A stretch of 64,000 bases of DNA from Hygrophila difformis (GCA_030278955.1 JAOANR010000010.1:22102444-22166443); one strand, 5' to 3'; counted from the first letter of the stretch, positions 1-13,378 are shown. Notes: a model not told the origin generated them from the sequence alone. Numbers and translations: made by a program.

Positions 1-2686
1 AAGATTACTTGCACAAATTATTAAATTGCAAGCTCAATTTTTAGATAATCCAATAAAGAAAATTTGCCTTGATAATGCTGGAGAATATGCATCACATGCA
101 TTTGATGACTACTGCATGTCAATTGGAATCACAATGGAACATCATGTTCCTTATGTGCATATACAAAATGGCCTTGTTGAATCGCTCATTAAACGGTTAT
201 AATTAATTGCTAGACCATCATTGATGAGATCTAAACTCCTTGTATCTACTTGGGGACACGCCGTACTAGATACAGAAATACGGCCGAAAGTTATAATTGT
301 TACTCCCCTGTACAAATTGTATCTGGGAAAGAGCCCAATATATCCCACTTACGAATTTTTGGGTGTGCGATTTATGTGCCAATTGCGCCACCCCAACGCA
401 CTAAATTGGGACCTCAAAGAAGGTTGGTCATCTATGTTGGGTATGAATTACCATCAATTATTAAATATCTTGAGCCAACAACGGGTGATCTATTTACTGC
501 AAGATTTGCAGACTGTCATTTTGATGAAACTCAATTCACGACATTAGGGGGGAAAAGATCAATTGAAAAAGGAAATATCTTGGAAAAGTCCATTCGATTT
601 CATTGACCCTCGTACAAGACAATGTGAACTTGAAGTTCAAAGAATTGTGCATTTACAGAAAATTGCAAATGAGTTGCCTGATGTATTCAATGGTGCTGCA
701 AAATTTACTAAATCATATATTCAAGCAGCAAATGCACCGGTTAGAATAAATGTCCCAGAAGGACAAATACCAAATGCAAATGAACCTACTGCACGCCTGA
801 AGCGTGGTAGGCCTTTGGGTTCCAAGAATAAAAATTCAAGAAAAAGGATTATACAAAAAGGTGAAAGTTTAATAAATGATCAAACACCTGAACAAGTTAT
901 TGATAGAAATTCAACCCCTGAAGAGGTTGATGCTGGAAATAGTAACCCAGATGAAAATGAAGTTATTGAAACTTTATTCGATTATATCAATAATGGAAAG
1001 TATTGGAACCGAAAGGATACAAAAGTTGATAATGCTTTTGCTTACACCGTTGCACTTGATATAATAGAAACTAACGAGGATCCTGAGTCTAAATCGGTTG
1101 ATGAATGTCGGCAAAGAAATGATTGGTCAAAATGGAAAAATATGATCCAGTCTGAATTAGACTCGTTGGATAAAAGAAAAGTTTTCGGACCATTAGTCCA
1201 AACACCAGAAAATGTGATGTCGGTTGGGTACCGATGGGTATTCATGAGAAACAAATGAAGCCCACGAAATTGTCAGATATAAAGTAAGACTTGTAGCCCA
1301 AGGTTTTTCCCAAAGACCAGGTGTTCATTTTGAGGAAACATACTCCCCAGTCATGGATGGGGTAACCTTCAGATATCTTGTGAGCTTTGCGGTACATGAA
1401 AAGCTTGATATGCGTCTAATGGACGTTGTTACTGCTTATCTTTATGGCTCCCTTGAAAATGATATCTATATGAAAATCTCTAAAGGGTTCAACATGCTTG
1501 AAGCATGTAAATCAAAACCCAAAAATGCATACTCTATTAAATTGCATAAATCTCTGTATGGGCTCAAGCAATCTGGGCCCATGTGGTATAATTATCTCAG
1601 CGAAAGCCTAACAAAAGAAGGTTATATAAATGACCTCATTTGTCCATGTATTTTTATAAAGAAAAATGGGTCAAAGTTTGCATTAATTGCAGTATACTCC
1701 TATATTTTAATGATCTCAACGTAATTGGAACCCCCGAAGAGGTCCAAAATGCTGTTGAATTCCTGAAAAAAGAATTTGAGATCAAAGATTTTGGTAAACC
1801 AAATATTTCTTTGGTTTACAAATTGAGCATATTGAAAGTAGAGTTTTTGTCTACGAAACAGCTTACACCAAAAGAGTGTTAAAGCAATCCCTAATGGAAA
1901 AGGTTCACCCGCTAAGTACTCCAATGGTCGTCAGAGCACTTGATCAAGAAAATGATCCATTTAAACCAAAGGGAGAATATGAAGAAGAACTTGGCCCTGA
2001 AGTGCCATATCTCAGTGCAATTGGTGCATTAATGTATCTTGCAAATAGCACTCCACCTGATATATCGTTTGCTGTAAATTTACTTGCACGATTTAGTTTA
2101 TCTCTTACTCGACGATATTGAAATGGTATAAAGCACATATTTCGCTATCTCCAAGGAACCATTGATCTCGAGTTGTTATATTCAAATAATTCTCGAAATG
2201 AATTAATTGGCTTTGCCGATGATGGATATTTATCTGATCCATATAAAGTTAAATCTCAAGCTGGAGGAACAGTAATTTCTTGGAGATCAATAAAGCAGAC
2301 TTTAACTGCTACTTCCTCTAATCAAGCTGAAATATTGGCAATTCATGAAGCCAATTGAGAATGTATTTGGTTAAATCAATGACCCATCATATCCTGAAGA
2401 ATTGTGGGTTAATATCCGATGAAAAGCTTTCCCAAATAATATTATATGAAGATAATACAACTTGTATAGCTCAACTAAAAGGGGATATATCAATGGAGAT
2501 AGAACAAAACATATTTCACCAAAGTTCTTCTACACTCATGATCTTCAGAACAATGGTGAAATCAATGTTCAACAAATTCGCTCAGACAACAATTTAGCAG
2601 AACTATTGACCAAGGCATTGCCGATTGCAACGTTCGAGAAGCTCATGAATAAAATTGGAATGCGGCGGCTAAAGAATCTCCAATGA
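1..2686 (+). pseudogene. Ty1/copia pol remnant (integrase, RT, RNase H), left end outside window
   Basis: Decayed copia polyprotein that enters already inside the integrase core. Frame 2 reads a LDNAGEY block and, about 35 residues later, NGLVESL, which are the second Asp and the Glu of the DDE triad; a TAA follows at about 200. The integrase C-terminal part continues near 340-540 and 563-1258 carries the linker into reverse transcriptase. RT blocks such as LYGLKQSGP are visible at 1353-1724, but the frame breaks at the catalytic YVDD region, which is no longer readable as such. RNase H blocks (GTVISWRSIKQT; ATSSNQAE) follow at 2173-2358 and the C-terminus ends near 2686. At least four frame breaks or stops make it non-functional. 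The same family reappears on the minus strand at 63141-64000. Confidence 0.9.
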
Positions 2687-2811
2687 TGTACAAAAAAGGG
2701 GGAGCAATGAATACAAGAATACCGTACTCTTTTTCCTTCACTAGGATTTTTCTCATAAGGTTTTTTCCTAGTAAGGTTTTAGCGAGGCATATTCTTTATA
2801 TAGAATGCATC

Positions 2812-3135
2812 AAAGGGGGAGTGTTCTAATGCATGCATTTAATTTATGTCTTGGACACAAAGACAGGCTAATGTCTTGCCACTTGCTAGGATGATTAATG
2901 CATTTGGAGACTTAGTTATTAAATCTAATAAGAGAAAGTAAAATTGGTTTTCGCTACCTAATGTAAATGGCAGTAGCAATGTATTTCCTTCCCCTATATA
3001 TATGTGTATTATGTACACTTATAAGACAACGAAAATTCTCTCCTGAGTTTTGATTATTTTCTGTCCACTTTCTATTCCATCATTTCATCTACTACTCTAT
3101 TGCTTTATTTTATCAATTACACACAGTCCACTTCA
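2812..3135 (+). repeat. Polypurine tract and 3' LTR of the copia element (distal end not resolved)
   Basis: A purine-rich tract (AAAGGGGGAG) ends at 2821 and the LTR begins TGTTCTAATGCATGC at 2822. The matching LTR of the sister element starts TGTTATGCATGC at 63133 on the minus strand, which fixes this boundary. A TATA-like stretch (CCTATATATA) lies near 2993. The right end is uncertain because the 5' copy is outside the window. Confidence 0.65.
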
Positions 3136-4640
3136 TTTCAAATGCCATACTTGTATACGTCCACTACATATATATATAAGCCACATAAAGTTAATTATTA
3201 TACACAACATATATGATATAAAATATACTTTTCCTATTAGGAAAAAAAATAAATTTAAAAAGTAATGTTAGTAAGAAAAATCAAACTTTTTGTTCCTAAG
3301 GCAAATAAAGCAAATCAAAGAAAACCAAATCAATTTTATATTACTAAGTGAAATTAAAATTAGACTTCCTTAATGATATCACTTTCTAAGCAATACTGCC
3401 CTAGAAAAAGTAAAATTTTGTAAATGCATGTTGGATTTATTTAGGGGCGTATTCCAATCTCTACAACTCTAATGTATTAAAGTAAATCTTTATTGAACAC
3501 TTCCCCAAAATTTATAGATAATGATGTATTCCACTTTTCAAGGGTTCAGTATTGACAGAAACCAATTTTCCTATATTAACCCCCAATAGTAAATTACTCA
3601 TCTCTAACCCTAAATTAAACTCTAAAAATACTTTTAGATGTGATGTATTTAGTCCTATTATTTCCGTAATATATATATAATAGATATAATGTATACTTTT
3701 TTTAATTAAATTTATGTTACTAATATAAATTAACAAATTAAAAGAATACAAATCACATTTATATTACTAAGGAAAAAAAAATGAATCACTATTTCTCTAA
3801 TTAAATAATAAAAAAATAATTATATCACTCTGTTAGCATAATAAATGTTCATGTGCCACTACCCCACGAAAAGAAAAATAGAAAAGACTGTTAATGCGTG
3901 TAGGGTTTAGGTACACATTCCAATGTTTACCATTCCAATGCGTCTTTATTCAAATCCCTTCCCAAAATTTACACCATGACAATGCATTTCATTTCCAAGT
4001 GTTCAGTCTTTTCCCAATGTTTACTCATAACTGAAAGTTTTATTACCAGTCTCCCTAAACTCTCATAAACACTTTTAGCTTCTCTGTAATTTCAAATTCC
4101 TTCCCAAAATTTACCCCATAACGATGCATTTTCGTTTTCGAATGTTTAGTCTTTTCCCAATGTTTACTCCTGATGGCAAGTTTTATTCTCATTCTCCCTA
4201 AACTCTCTAATACACTTTTAGCTTCTATGTGGTTGTTTGCATGGGTTATTTTGATTGAGGGTTGAAATTGGTGTAGTGTAATGCTCAGTTGAATTCATGT
4301 TATTTCGATGTTCTCAGTTGAAAAATGTTTTGTTAATATATATTTTTTCAATGATAAAAATACATAATTTTTTTTCTCTTATATTTTGTTGCATGGAATG
4401 TGTTAGTTAAGTTCATTTCCCTGCATCATGGATTGAGGAAACTTTCAAACTGTTTTAAACAGCAAATTTCTTTATTTTTCTTAATAATTTGTTTTACCTT
4501 GAAATAAATTGCATCTGCAAAATTGTATTATAAGGATGTTAGCATTTGCTTGTTTCTTCTTTGAAAACAGTTCCAGTACTTTATGAGCATAAGACTCCCA
4601 CATTGTGCAAGCTAGTGTGTTTCCCTTACATAAAAAAATT
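3136..4640. repeat. AT-rich non-coding stretch with three diverged repeats of about 130-150 bp
   Basis: No convincing gene. Three imperfect direct copies begin near 3501, 3957 and 4101. Each runs from a CTTCCCAAAATTTA-like start, through a TTCAGTCTTTTCCCAATG-like block, to CACTTTTAGCTTCT. The last two are adjacent and clearly the most similar. The remainder to about 4640 is AT-rich with nothing recognisable. Confidence 0.55.
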
Positions 4641-5442
4641 TCGGTTAATCTTTATTTTAACAATGATTTCAGTATTTGTTTCAACAGATTTGACCTCTTG
4701 ACCATTATGTTTTGAAATGATTTTTGTGACATTAGACAAGTATACTAATTTGCCTATTACATCTGCATCAATGGAGAAAAAATTATTTTCAGTTTATAAT
4801 ATGTAATAATGCAATGCAGTGAGCTACAAATTATTAAATGAACTAACCAAATGTTGTTTCAATTGATGGATCTGTGATTTCTTGAATTTCATCAAAACCT
4901 TTGAAGTGGAATGCATGTTTTGGAAATTGATGAATGTTCTCGGATCTCACCAAGGTTCTGAATGTGAATTTTCCATTGTATTTCCCAGCTGTAACCTTGT
5001 ACGCTCCTATGTTATTTGTAACAAACAAACGCTTAAATTGAATACACTTTTCATTTGTCTATTGTTGCTTGGAATTTGTTGACGATATTTTTTGGAATTG
5101 TAAACAGGAATTTTGACCCTTGTTTTTGAAAAATATTGTAAGTAACATGTTTTGACTGCAGATGTGCAATGAAGTAAATGAAAAAAATTACCTCGTTATC
5201 TTGAAAAATTATATCAACACTTGAAATATCAGTTTTATTGTACTTTGAATATGTGTTGTATTTTCTGATGCACCTCCCTTTGACTCCAACCATTGTATCT
5301 GTAGGTTTAATTTCTTTGAAATGTTTCCATAGAACTATGGTGTTTGAGGAATCTGCATGTTCAATAAAAGAATTAATACTCATGTATATATCTATATAAT
5401 AAATGAATGTCCGAGAATAACATGTATCTTACTTGCAAGCAT
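4640..5442 (-). pseudogene. RPA70-like (DUF223/OB-fold) single-strand DNA-binding protein, pseudogene
   Basis: Resembles plant replication protein A large-subunit paralogues, which bind ssDNA through tandem OB folds. Exon 1 would be ATG at 5440-5442 with donor GTAAG after 5433. Exon 2 is 5192-5352 (WKHFKEIKPTDTM...ISSVDIIFQDNE). Exon 3 is 4848-5118, with FTIPKNIVNKF, NNIGAYKV and the diagnostic HAFHFKGFDEI end of the first OB fold. Exon 4 starts at 4762 (DVIGKLVYLSNVTKI), the start of the second OB fold, and keeps phase. Exon 3 contains two compensating frameshifts and an in-frame TAG, so it is a pseudogene. Such genes occur both as host RPA paralogues and as Helitron passengers; which one this is cannot be told here. 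Confidence 0.7.
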
Positions 5443-5941
5443 AGTAATGGAAGAAACTTTGTTTCTGGAAATTTGTTGATGGTTGAAAGCTGGAGGTATT
5501 GTATTTATAAGGCTGAGTGAATACATATTTTACGTGTACTGGCGGCAAATTGTATTTGGCAATTCAAATTTGTAATATGAAATTGGACGGTCAATCTGAA
5601 ATTTGGTTTGAGTTGTAACCTTGTTTAATTTTTTTTTGGTCTTTTCCAATATTGTTGTTCCCAACGACACGTTACTGTTTATAAGGAGTTACTGTTCATA
5701 AGACTGAAATTAAGCTAAACTCTCGCACAAGTAACTGTTCATAAGTGCAAGAGTTTTTTTTCTATAATAGTGGATTTGGAAATAATTAATATTCTAATTA
5801 TATTTATATTAATTTAATTTATGTAAAAATGAAGTGGTCAAATTTCGTGAGAGGTGTGGTTATGTACACACACCAAAACAAAAAAAAAAAAAAATTCATT
5901 CTTGAAGACACCCACCTCTAAAATATTAGAAATTTGGGTAT
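5443..5941. other. AT-rich intergenic sequence
   Basis: Apart from the putative TATA box above, this stretch holds an inexact repeat of a GTTACTGTTCATAAG motif near 5685-5740 and an A-tract at 5876-5894. No coding sequence is recognisable. Confidence 0.4.
5475..5510 (-). promoter_or_regulatory. TATA-type core promoter of the RPA-like pseudogene
   Basis: Reading the minus strand, TATAAATAC lies at 5501-5509, about 60 bases upstream of the exon 1 ATG (5442), a spacing typical of a plant core promoter. This suggests that the fragment kept its original 5' end and is not a retrocopy. Activity is inferred only. Confidence 0.4.
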
Positions 5942-6144
5942 GTTACGGGCACCCAGTAAAAATATTCCAATTTTACCCTTAATGAATGAAAAATATATTA
6001 TGTTGAGTACACAACCAATTGGGTTAAGGGCACCCACATTAAAAGCAACCCAATTACCACTCATTCACAAAGAATCGGAGAAAGAAAGAAAACATTCACC
6101 CAAACCCCACAAGCTTTAAACTTAAATCCACCATCGACTTGAAT

Positions 6145-7560
6145 ATGTCTAGCGGTCCTCAGCGATGCGGCAGGGCGGAGCAGATCGTGGAGGCAACGGT
6201 GTCGGTGTTCCAAGAGGTAAGCACTCATTTTTACATTTATATTGTAAGCTAGGGTTTAGGGTTTAAAATTTTTATGTTAGATTTTAAGTTTGAAGTTGTA
6301 AAATCATTTATAAAATTGTTAAGCATTTTGTTGGGGTCAACATCGTGCAAAAATTGGGTGTCTATGGTGCTGTGAGTGGTGATCGGAACCGATGGGGAAG
6401 GCTGTGGTGGTGTACAGTAAACGACCACCACTGGTCATTTGCTCTTAAGGGATTTCGGCCACTGCTGGCCGAAATCATCTCAATGGACCGGCAGCCAATG
6501 GTTGTTTTAGCCATATGCGTGTTGTGTACCATGATTTTTCGTTTACTGACATTTAGTGCTACTCAATGCTCATTATGGACTTCAATCACTTAAGATTACA
6601 TTTTTTTTGTTCATTTGAATGGCTTGCCAATTTGTTTAATATGCAGTCACATCTATTATGATTGTAACGAAGTCTTTTGTTGCTCAATGTCTCTATTAGT
6701 TGATTAAGATATAGGAATACTACACTTTAATGAACTTTCAAGTCTTAATAGTATGTATTGGTAGTTGGCTGTCAATTGCCATGGTTTGTGTGGTAAATTC
6801 AATTATCACTAATATATTGAGAAATTTTGGTGGTTTTTTAATTTTAAGAAATGCCATGATCAGCATTAGATTTGGATAAAATTTAGATGTGTTGAGATAT
6901 ATTTTGTGGTGGGTGGCCTAACAGCAAACGTTGTTTGGTTTGACTAATGATCGGGAAGGATTGGCTGATTGACTTGTTTGATGTGTCGGGCAGTGGCCGA
7001 AATGCCCTTCTTTGGGCCGGCCAATAATGGCCGAAATGCCCATTATTGCGCTCCATCAACCCATATCGAGCCTGATTTTGATTTTAAATGTTTTCCCTCT
7101 TTGCATTTACGTTATATGTCCAATGTGTACTCATTTTATTTTTCATATCTCCTCAGCTCACCAGCGTCCGACCGCCTCATATAGACGATGCCGGAAAGCG
7201 GTGTATGATAAAGCACGACACGCAATGGTGCAAATTCATGACCCATTGGGGGAACCCGAGCGCCCCCCCGCCCCATCCAGTTACTCAGACCCGAGCGGTG
7301 GTTAGGGTGACTCTAGCTCGGACGAGGAAGACCAGCGTCCCGATGGAGCATGCTTACATCATGCTAGGAGACGATGGCAGTGCAGGTCAATCCACTAGCA
7401 AGCGTGAGGACCCATCATTGAGCATAGGCCGGGGTTGTTCCCGGCTGGGGGGAGGGGTTAGACATTGTATTCATGTTGCTGGACATGAGTTGTTGCTTTC
7501 ATTTAGTAGACTTATTCCTACTTTCTTAGTGTTTGCATATGAATTTGATTTACATTGTTA
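6145..7560 (+). other. Exon-like unidentified segments in the left arm
   Basis: ATG at 6145 opens a GC-rich 24-codon stretch (MSSGPQRCGRAEQIVEA...) ending at a GTAAGC donor-like site at 6217. A second GC-rich, exon-like block lies at about 7165-7440, in which one frame reads HAMVQIHDPLGEPERPPAP. Between them is AT-rich intron-like DNA. No domain is recognised and the frames do not join convincingly; they could be captured gene fragments. No function is assigned. Confidence 0.25.
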
Positions 7561-8106
7561 TGTTGCTAGGATATGATTTACATTGTTGTGTTTCTAGTTC
7601 ATTTTATTTTATCGTATTTTGTTATTGCAATTGAATGAAAGTCTGATTGAAAGTGTGGGATGAGATCTAATCTATTGATTTTATCTTCTTAGCCATATGT
7701 TTTTCGCTTACCTCCCCACTTTTTTCTCCATTGAGAATTCGATCAAATCTATTGATTTTTTTCCCTTTATGTGTCGATAATCTCCGCCTCATTAGCATCC
7801 TATAAACACTATCCGCTTCTTACTTCTGCCGCAAGCACAATCATTTGGTTTGCCATGGCGGCCGTACGTACATACTGTAGCTATTTATCCCCAATGGCGG
7901 CCGTACGTACATACTGTAGCAATTTATCCCTACTCTCACACCATTCATTCGTGGTGAACAAATATGTGTAATCGGTAGAGATGACATCAATGCAAAGTTC
8001 ACTACCTTGAGGTGCAATACTTTGTTCGCTTAATGGTATGCAGTTATCTTGAATACAAGATGAAAAAAAATGAAACATTTAAACACAAGTTGGTACAAAA
8101 GACGAC

Positions 8107-10704
8107 TGTAACACCCCGGTTTTTGGTCACCCAGGTCGGGATGTCACCGCCACACCTCCCTAGTAAGACACGGTTTCTCCGAGCTTACTAAAGAGATGCA
8201 AGGCTAGGTATTGCAGTATTTAAAACATTTAAATCATTCAAAATAGCCCATACGATATAATTCGAAAATAATAACATCATAGTGCAGCGGAAATAATTGT
8301 TTTAGTATAGTATCGCAGCGGAAAATATAAATAGGGCCGACATGGCCAAAACACGGGTTAAACAGGCCCGTTCATAATATAGTCTAAAGTACGAATTAAA
8401 AAGCAAAATAATGTTTTCCCAAAATCCCATGCATGCATCATGCTCACACATGCTCATTCCACATATTCTGTAAGAGAAGGAATAAAAATGGTTTGGGTCG
8501 GCACAACTTGCTGAGTAAGTCAACACATGCATGATCGTAGGGTTTAAAAGCCATTAATTTTAATAATTTAATAAAAGCATGATAATAACATAATACTCAA
8601 TTTAATCTAATCAACTATCCTAATAGCATAATTATTTCAGGGCTCTATTTAATAACACATATCGCATGATTTAGAACACTAGCCATAATTTAAATGAAGC
8701 ATTTGAACAATTTAATTGGACAACATAATTTAATCTAACTTAATTAAATTTAATATCCCCATTACATCTCCGATTTGGTATTTCAAAGTTTCACGATAGC
8801 ATCGCGATGTCAACAAGTTTAGCCGGTAGCCCGGCGGCCGCAACCGTATCAGCCATACCCAGTACCACTCCGGAGCCTCGGGAAACCCATGTGGATATTC
8901 TCGAGAGTGTAGGCTCGATATTTCGCCGTTTTGGCAATACCATGTCTCAAGTTTAGCGCGCGGGGTCACCATCGTCCATTAAGGCACGAAGTGAATCGTT
9001 AGGGGGCACCCTGCAGAGCACTCACCCCTAATTTTAATTTATCAAGTTTGTAAGGGGATTTAATTTTCAAAATCTGATTTAAATTTTAGTTATTTGAAAA
9101 CAATATTTCAATTTATTTCAACCCTAAAGGTTAACTCCATGTTTCAACAATATTTCAAGATTTGATTTCCGGTAAACCACAGTTTACTCTAAAATTCGTC
9201 TAAAATCAGATTTAAATCCAAAAATTCCAAAATTTCACGCCTAACTCATAAACGTCGAGATCTACAACTTTTGTGTTTTAACTTTTCCAATCCGAGATAC
9301 CGAAATAGGTCAAAAACACCAATTTTCGCAGAAGAACAATTCTGTCCGAATTTAATGTATCACAGTTTAAAGATTTCGAATTCTACCATAGTAATTCAAC
9401 TCCAAATTTGATGAAATTTTACAGAGATCATCTTAAGACAATTATCTACAACTTTCATGTTCGGCCAAAGATCTAAAACGGTCTGGAACCTATGTCAAAA
9501 ATGTGATCAAGATCATCCCTAAGTTCTGTCAATAATTTCAAGATCTAGATTCAAGCAGTTCGGTTTCGGTTGGTTTTCACATATCAAATCGTCTCTAAAA
9601 ATTCTCAAAACTTTACAGTAGATAGATCTAAGCCTTAGGAACGTTTTTCGTGTTTTAAGTTTTTTCGTTTGAAGTCGTTTTAAGGTTCGGAAAAATTCAT
9701 CAAAACTGTTGCATCGGTAGAAAACAAAAGTTGACAGATTTACGAGTTCTTGTTAAATCTTTTAGTTTCGAATGTTTTAAAACCTCCCAAAACCATGTAA
9801 GAGTTAACTTACTGATTTGTGAACGTCCGGGATGTCTATTTCTGATGCGTGGCTTCCAGATCACCGTTTCTCCTTTCCGTTCGTCGGGTTCTCGTTCTAG
9901 ATTCGATTCGGGGTGTAAAGAGAAAAGAAACGAGGTTAGAATCCGTTTTCGGATTGAAACGTGCAAGGATCTATTGGACTAGAGCTTACCACAACGTCGA
10001 AGATCCTTGGATTTTCGTCCAAAGCTGCTGCCTTGGTGTTCGATGCCTCCGTAGACTCCGGGATTTCGACTTGTGTGTGTAGAGTATCGTAGGGTTTTTG
10101 AAAAAGAGTTTAGGCTTCTGAGGGGGTTTATTTATAAATGTCTAGGTCCTAGGGCGTCCAAAGTCTGACCCTAAGGGTCTTGAGTCGAGAGACGTTCAAC
10201 CGAAAGTCGAAAAATCCGCGTTCGGGCGAGAGATTCGCGCAACGGGCGAATCTGTCAAGTGGCGCGGGATTGGCGCGCGTTTTGCCTAAAAACCGCGCGG
10301 CCATCGCGCCGACTTCGCCTGGACTTCGGTCCGGGCGGGTCGTGCGATCCGTCGTGCTTTTCCGCCTCTCTTTCGGGTTTCTATCCCCCTATGCTCCCGG
10401 TTTCCAATTTCCGGACTCTCTTCGGGTTTACGAAATAGGAACCCTGTATAATTTATGTTTGGACTCGAGTTCTCGAGTTCATTTATATCGGATACCCGTG
10501 TAACGACTTATTTAACTTTATTTAATTTTAATTTCTTTTTGTTTAATTAAATCTCTTTTAATTTCATTTCTTATTTCTTCTATATTTATTTATTTAATGT
10601 ATTTGCTGATTTATTTATTATATTTATTTATTGTATTTATTTATTTATTTATTATATTTATTTATTTATTTATTATATTTATTGTAAAATTCTCTGGTAT
10701 TACA
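8107..10704 (-). repeat. Gypsy LTR (3' LTR in coding orientation)
   Basis: On the plus strand it starts TGTAACACCCCGG and ends GGTATTACA. It aligns over its whole length with 16031-18613. It contains a GC-rich block at about 10200-10400, which may hold the LTR promoter, and a TTTATTTATT-rich tail at 10560-10690. Confidence 0.95.
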
Positions 10705-10720
10705 GTCTACCCTCCTTAAG
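10705..10720 (-). other. Polypurine tract of the gypsy element
   Basis: Directly next to the 3' LTR the minus strand reads AAGGAGGGTAGAC, a purine-rich plus-strand primer in the expected place. Confidence 0.6.
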
Positions 10721-10929
10721 AATCAACTTCGTCCTCGAAGTTGTGTTTCGGCTTTTCTCGTGCTAAGGTCTTTTGTTTATTTTATTATTTTGTGACTGAA
10801 CTTAGAATTAAGACTTCTAAGCTGCCTACGTACACGGTAAAGGGATCAAGCCATAACGTAGTTCAAAAGTTTACAAGGATGTACGTAAAATAGGTGGGGT
10901 ATGACATCCTCTCCCACTTAAGATTGCAG

Positions 10930-13302
10930 TTATGTCCCCATAACTGTGTCGGTATCGGTTTGGAACAATGTCGGGTAGCGTTCTCTCATGTCGGATTCTA
11001 CTTCCCAAGTTGCCGTCTCACTTTCGTGGTTCGACCAAAGAACCTTGATCATTTTGACGGTCTTGTTCCTCGTTACTCGTTCCTTAGTGTCGAGAATACG
11101 CACTGGGACTTCTTCATAAGTCAAATCTTCATCGAGCTCAATTATCTCTGGTTGAAGTACATGTGTCGGGTCCGGCACATACTTCTTTAGTTGTGAGACA
11201 TGGAAGACATTATGAACTCGATCTAATTGTGGCAGTAAAGCCAGTCGGTAAGCTAGAGTTCCGACTCGTTCTAGAATTTCGTAAGGTCCTATATATCGAG
11301 GACTTAACTTCCCTCGCTTGCCAAAGCGCATCACCCCCTTCATGGGTGATATTTTTAGCATGACCCTATCTCCCACTTGAAATTCTAGGTCTCGTCGTCT
11401 CACGTCGGCATAACTCTTTTGACGGTCTTGAGCGGCTTTCATTTTCCCTTGAATCACCTTGATTTGTTGAGCCATGTCTTCGATAAGTTGTGGTCCCACT
11501 ACCACCGACTTATCGTTTTCTTCCCAGCTCAACGGGCTTCGGCACTTTCGTCCATACAACGCCTCAAAAGGTGCCATGCCGATGCTAGCATGGTAGCTAT
11601 TATTATAGGAGAACTCAATTAAGGGTAAATGAGATTCCCAATTCCCTTTAAAACGGATGCTTCCATCCTCGTGGACAGCAAATCCTATTGCCTTTCCTTC
11701 GGCAATATACTCTTTTATCTTTTCGAGTTTCGGGTCGCCCGGTTGGGCGAGTCGAATCTCGTCCAATATTGGAGTTTCTACGACCATGGCATTGATCGTT
11801 TCTCTCACTGTGCCAGGATGCACAAGTTCTAACTCCAATCTTGCCAACTCCATGTACAATGCCGGCGGAATTACCAACGAGTTTGTCACGTGTTGGGTTT
11901 TCCGACTTAGGGCATCGGCTACCACATTTGCCTTCCCCTCGTGGTATGTTATCTCTAAATCGTAGTCCTTGATAAGTTCCAACCACCTTCGCTGTCTCAA
12001 ATTCAACTCCTTCTGAGTGAATATATATTTCAGGCTCTTGTGGTCGGTGAACATTCGACACTTCCGCCCATAAAGATAATGTCTCCATATCTTTAGAGCG
12101 AATACGACCGCTGCCAACTCCAGGTCATTCTCCTCGTGAGGTTTTAGTTGGCGTGATGCATACGCTACGACTCTCGAGTCTTGCATCAAGACACAACCTA
12201 AACCTTCCTTCGAAGCATCGCTGTAAACCTCGAAGTCACCATTCTCTGATGGTAGTGTTAATACGGGTGTGGTTGTGAGTCGTTTCTTCAGCTCTTGAAA
12301 CGCAGTCTCACACGCTTCGGTCCACTCGTATTTTGCTCCTTTCTTCAGTAGCTGGGTCAAAGGACGTGCAATCCTTGAAAAGTCCTTCACAAATCATCCA
12401 TAATACCCAGCTAATCCAAGGAAACTCCTTATTTCCGTTGGACTCTTCGGAGTTGCCCACTCCGTCACGGCGGAAACCTTTGCCGGATCCACTGATACTC
12501 CATCAGCGGATACGATGTGTCCGAGAAATGCCACTTCTTTCAACCAGAAATCGCATTTGGACAATTTGCCGTATAGCTGATTCTTTCGCAAGGTCCCTAA
12601 CACTTGGTGCAAGTGCTGGGCATGCTCCTCCTCGTTTTTCGAGTAGATCAGGATGTCATCAATGAACACCACTACGCACTGATCTAACAGCTCTCGAAAT
12701 ACATTGTTCATGAGGTTCATGAACATTGCCGGAGCATTTGTTAACCCAAAGGATAACACTGTGAACTCGTAGTGACCATATCGAGTTCGAAACGCCGTCT
12801 TCGGAATGTCTTTCTCAGCAATTCTCAACTGATGATACCCAGATCGTAAGTCGATCTTCGAGAATACTGAAGCTCCCTTCAGTTGATCAAATAGATCCTC
12901 TATTCTTGGTAGGGGGTATTTATTCTTGATGGTCACTTGGTTTAATCCTCGATAATCTATGCAAAGACGTAGTCCTCCGTCTTTCTTCTTGACAAATAAA
13001 ACCGGTGCTCCCCAAGGGGACGTACTCGGTCTTATGTAACCTTTTCCTAACAGTTCCTCGAGTTGTTCCTTTAACTCCTTCATTTCCAGTGGTGCCATCC
13101 GGTACGGAGCTTTTGAGACAGGCTCTGTCCCCGGAATGAGATCTATAGTGAATTCAAGATCTCGCTCAGGTGGCATGCCCGGGATGTCTTCAGGAAACAC
13201 ATCCGGGTACTCTCTTACCACTGGTATGCTATCAACCTTGTTCTCTTCCGCCTCAAGGTTGTGCACATAGCACGCATATAGTTCATACCCCTTACGCATC
13301 AA
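10930..13302 (-). pseudogene. Gypsy pol: RT, RNase H, truncated integrase, chromodomain-like tail
   Basis: RT spans about 12400-13250 with [30 protein letters not shown] and the catalytic box FIDDILIY. A single TGA (12394-12396), in a GYYRRF-type block where Arg is usual, interrupts RT from the connection and RNase H domains ([31 protein letters not shown]). The integrase is internally deleted: RFKG at about 11650 runs straight into [15 protein letters not shown], which in full elements lies after the catalytic core, so the HHCC zinc module and the DDE residues are missing. The tail has [16 protein letters not shown] and then a chromodomain-like block ([14 protein letters not shown], about 10960-11110). 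It cannot integrate unaided. Confidence 0.9.
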
Positions 13303-13378
13303 GTTACTTAGTTCAAGTGCACTAACGATTTTGTTACTCTTCTTAGGGGGCTGAAAGTAAAAGATAACTCTCTTTCCC

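Noticed and set aside
7088..7576. 162-codon plus-strand frame
   Set aside because: No domain; it crosses AT-rich intron-like and GC-rich segments, and another frame looks at least as exon-like.
9700..10503. Several open frames in the gypsy LTR, repeated at 17650-18430
   Set aside because: Present in both LTRs, no domain, and several frames open at once because of GC-rich composition.
11648..12088. 146-codon minus-strand frame in the gypsy pol
   Set aside because: Alternative frame of RNase H and integrase, which are clearly readable in the main frame.
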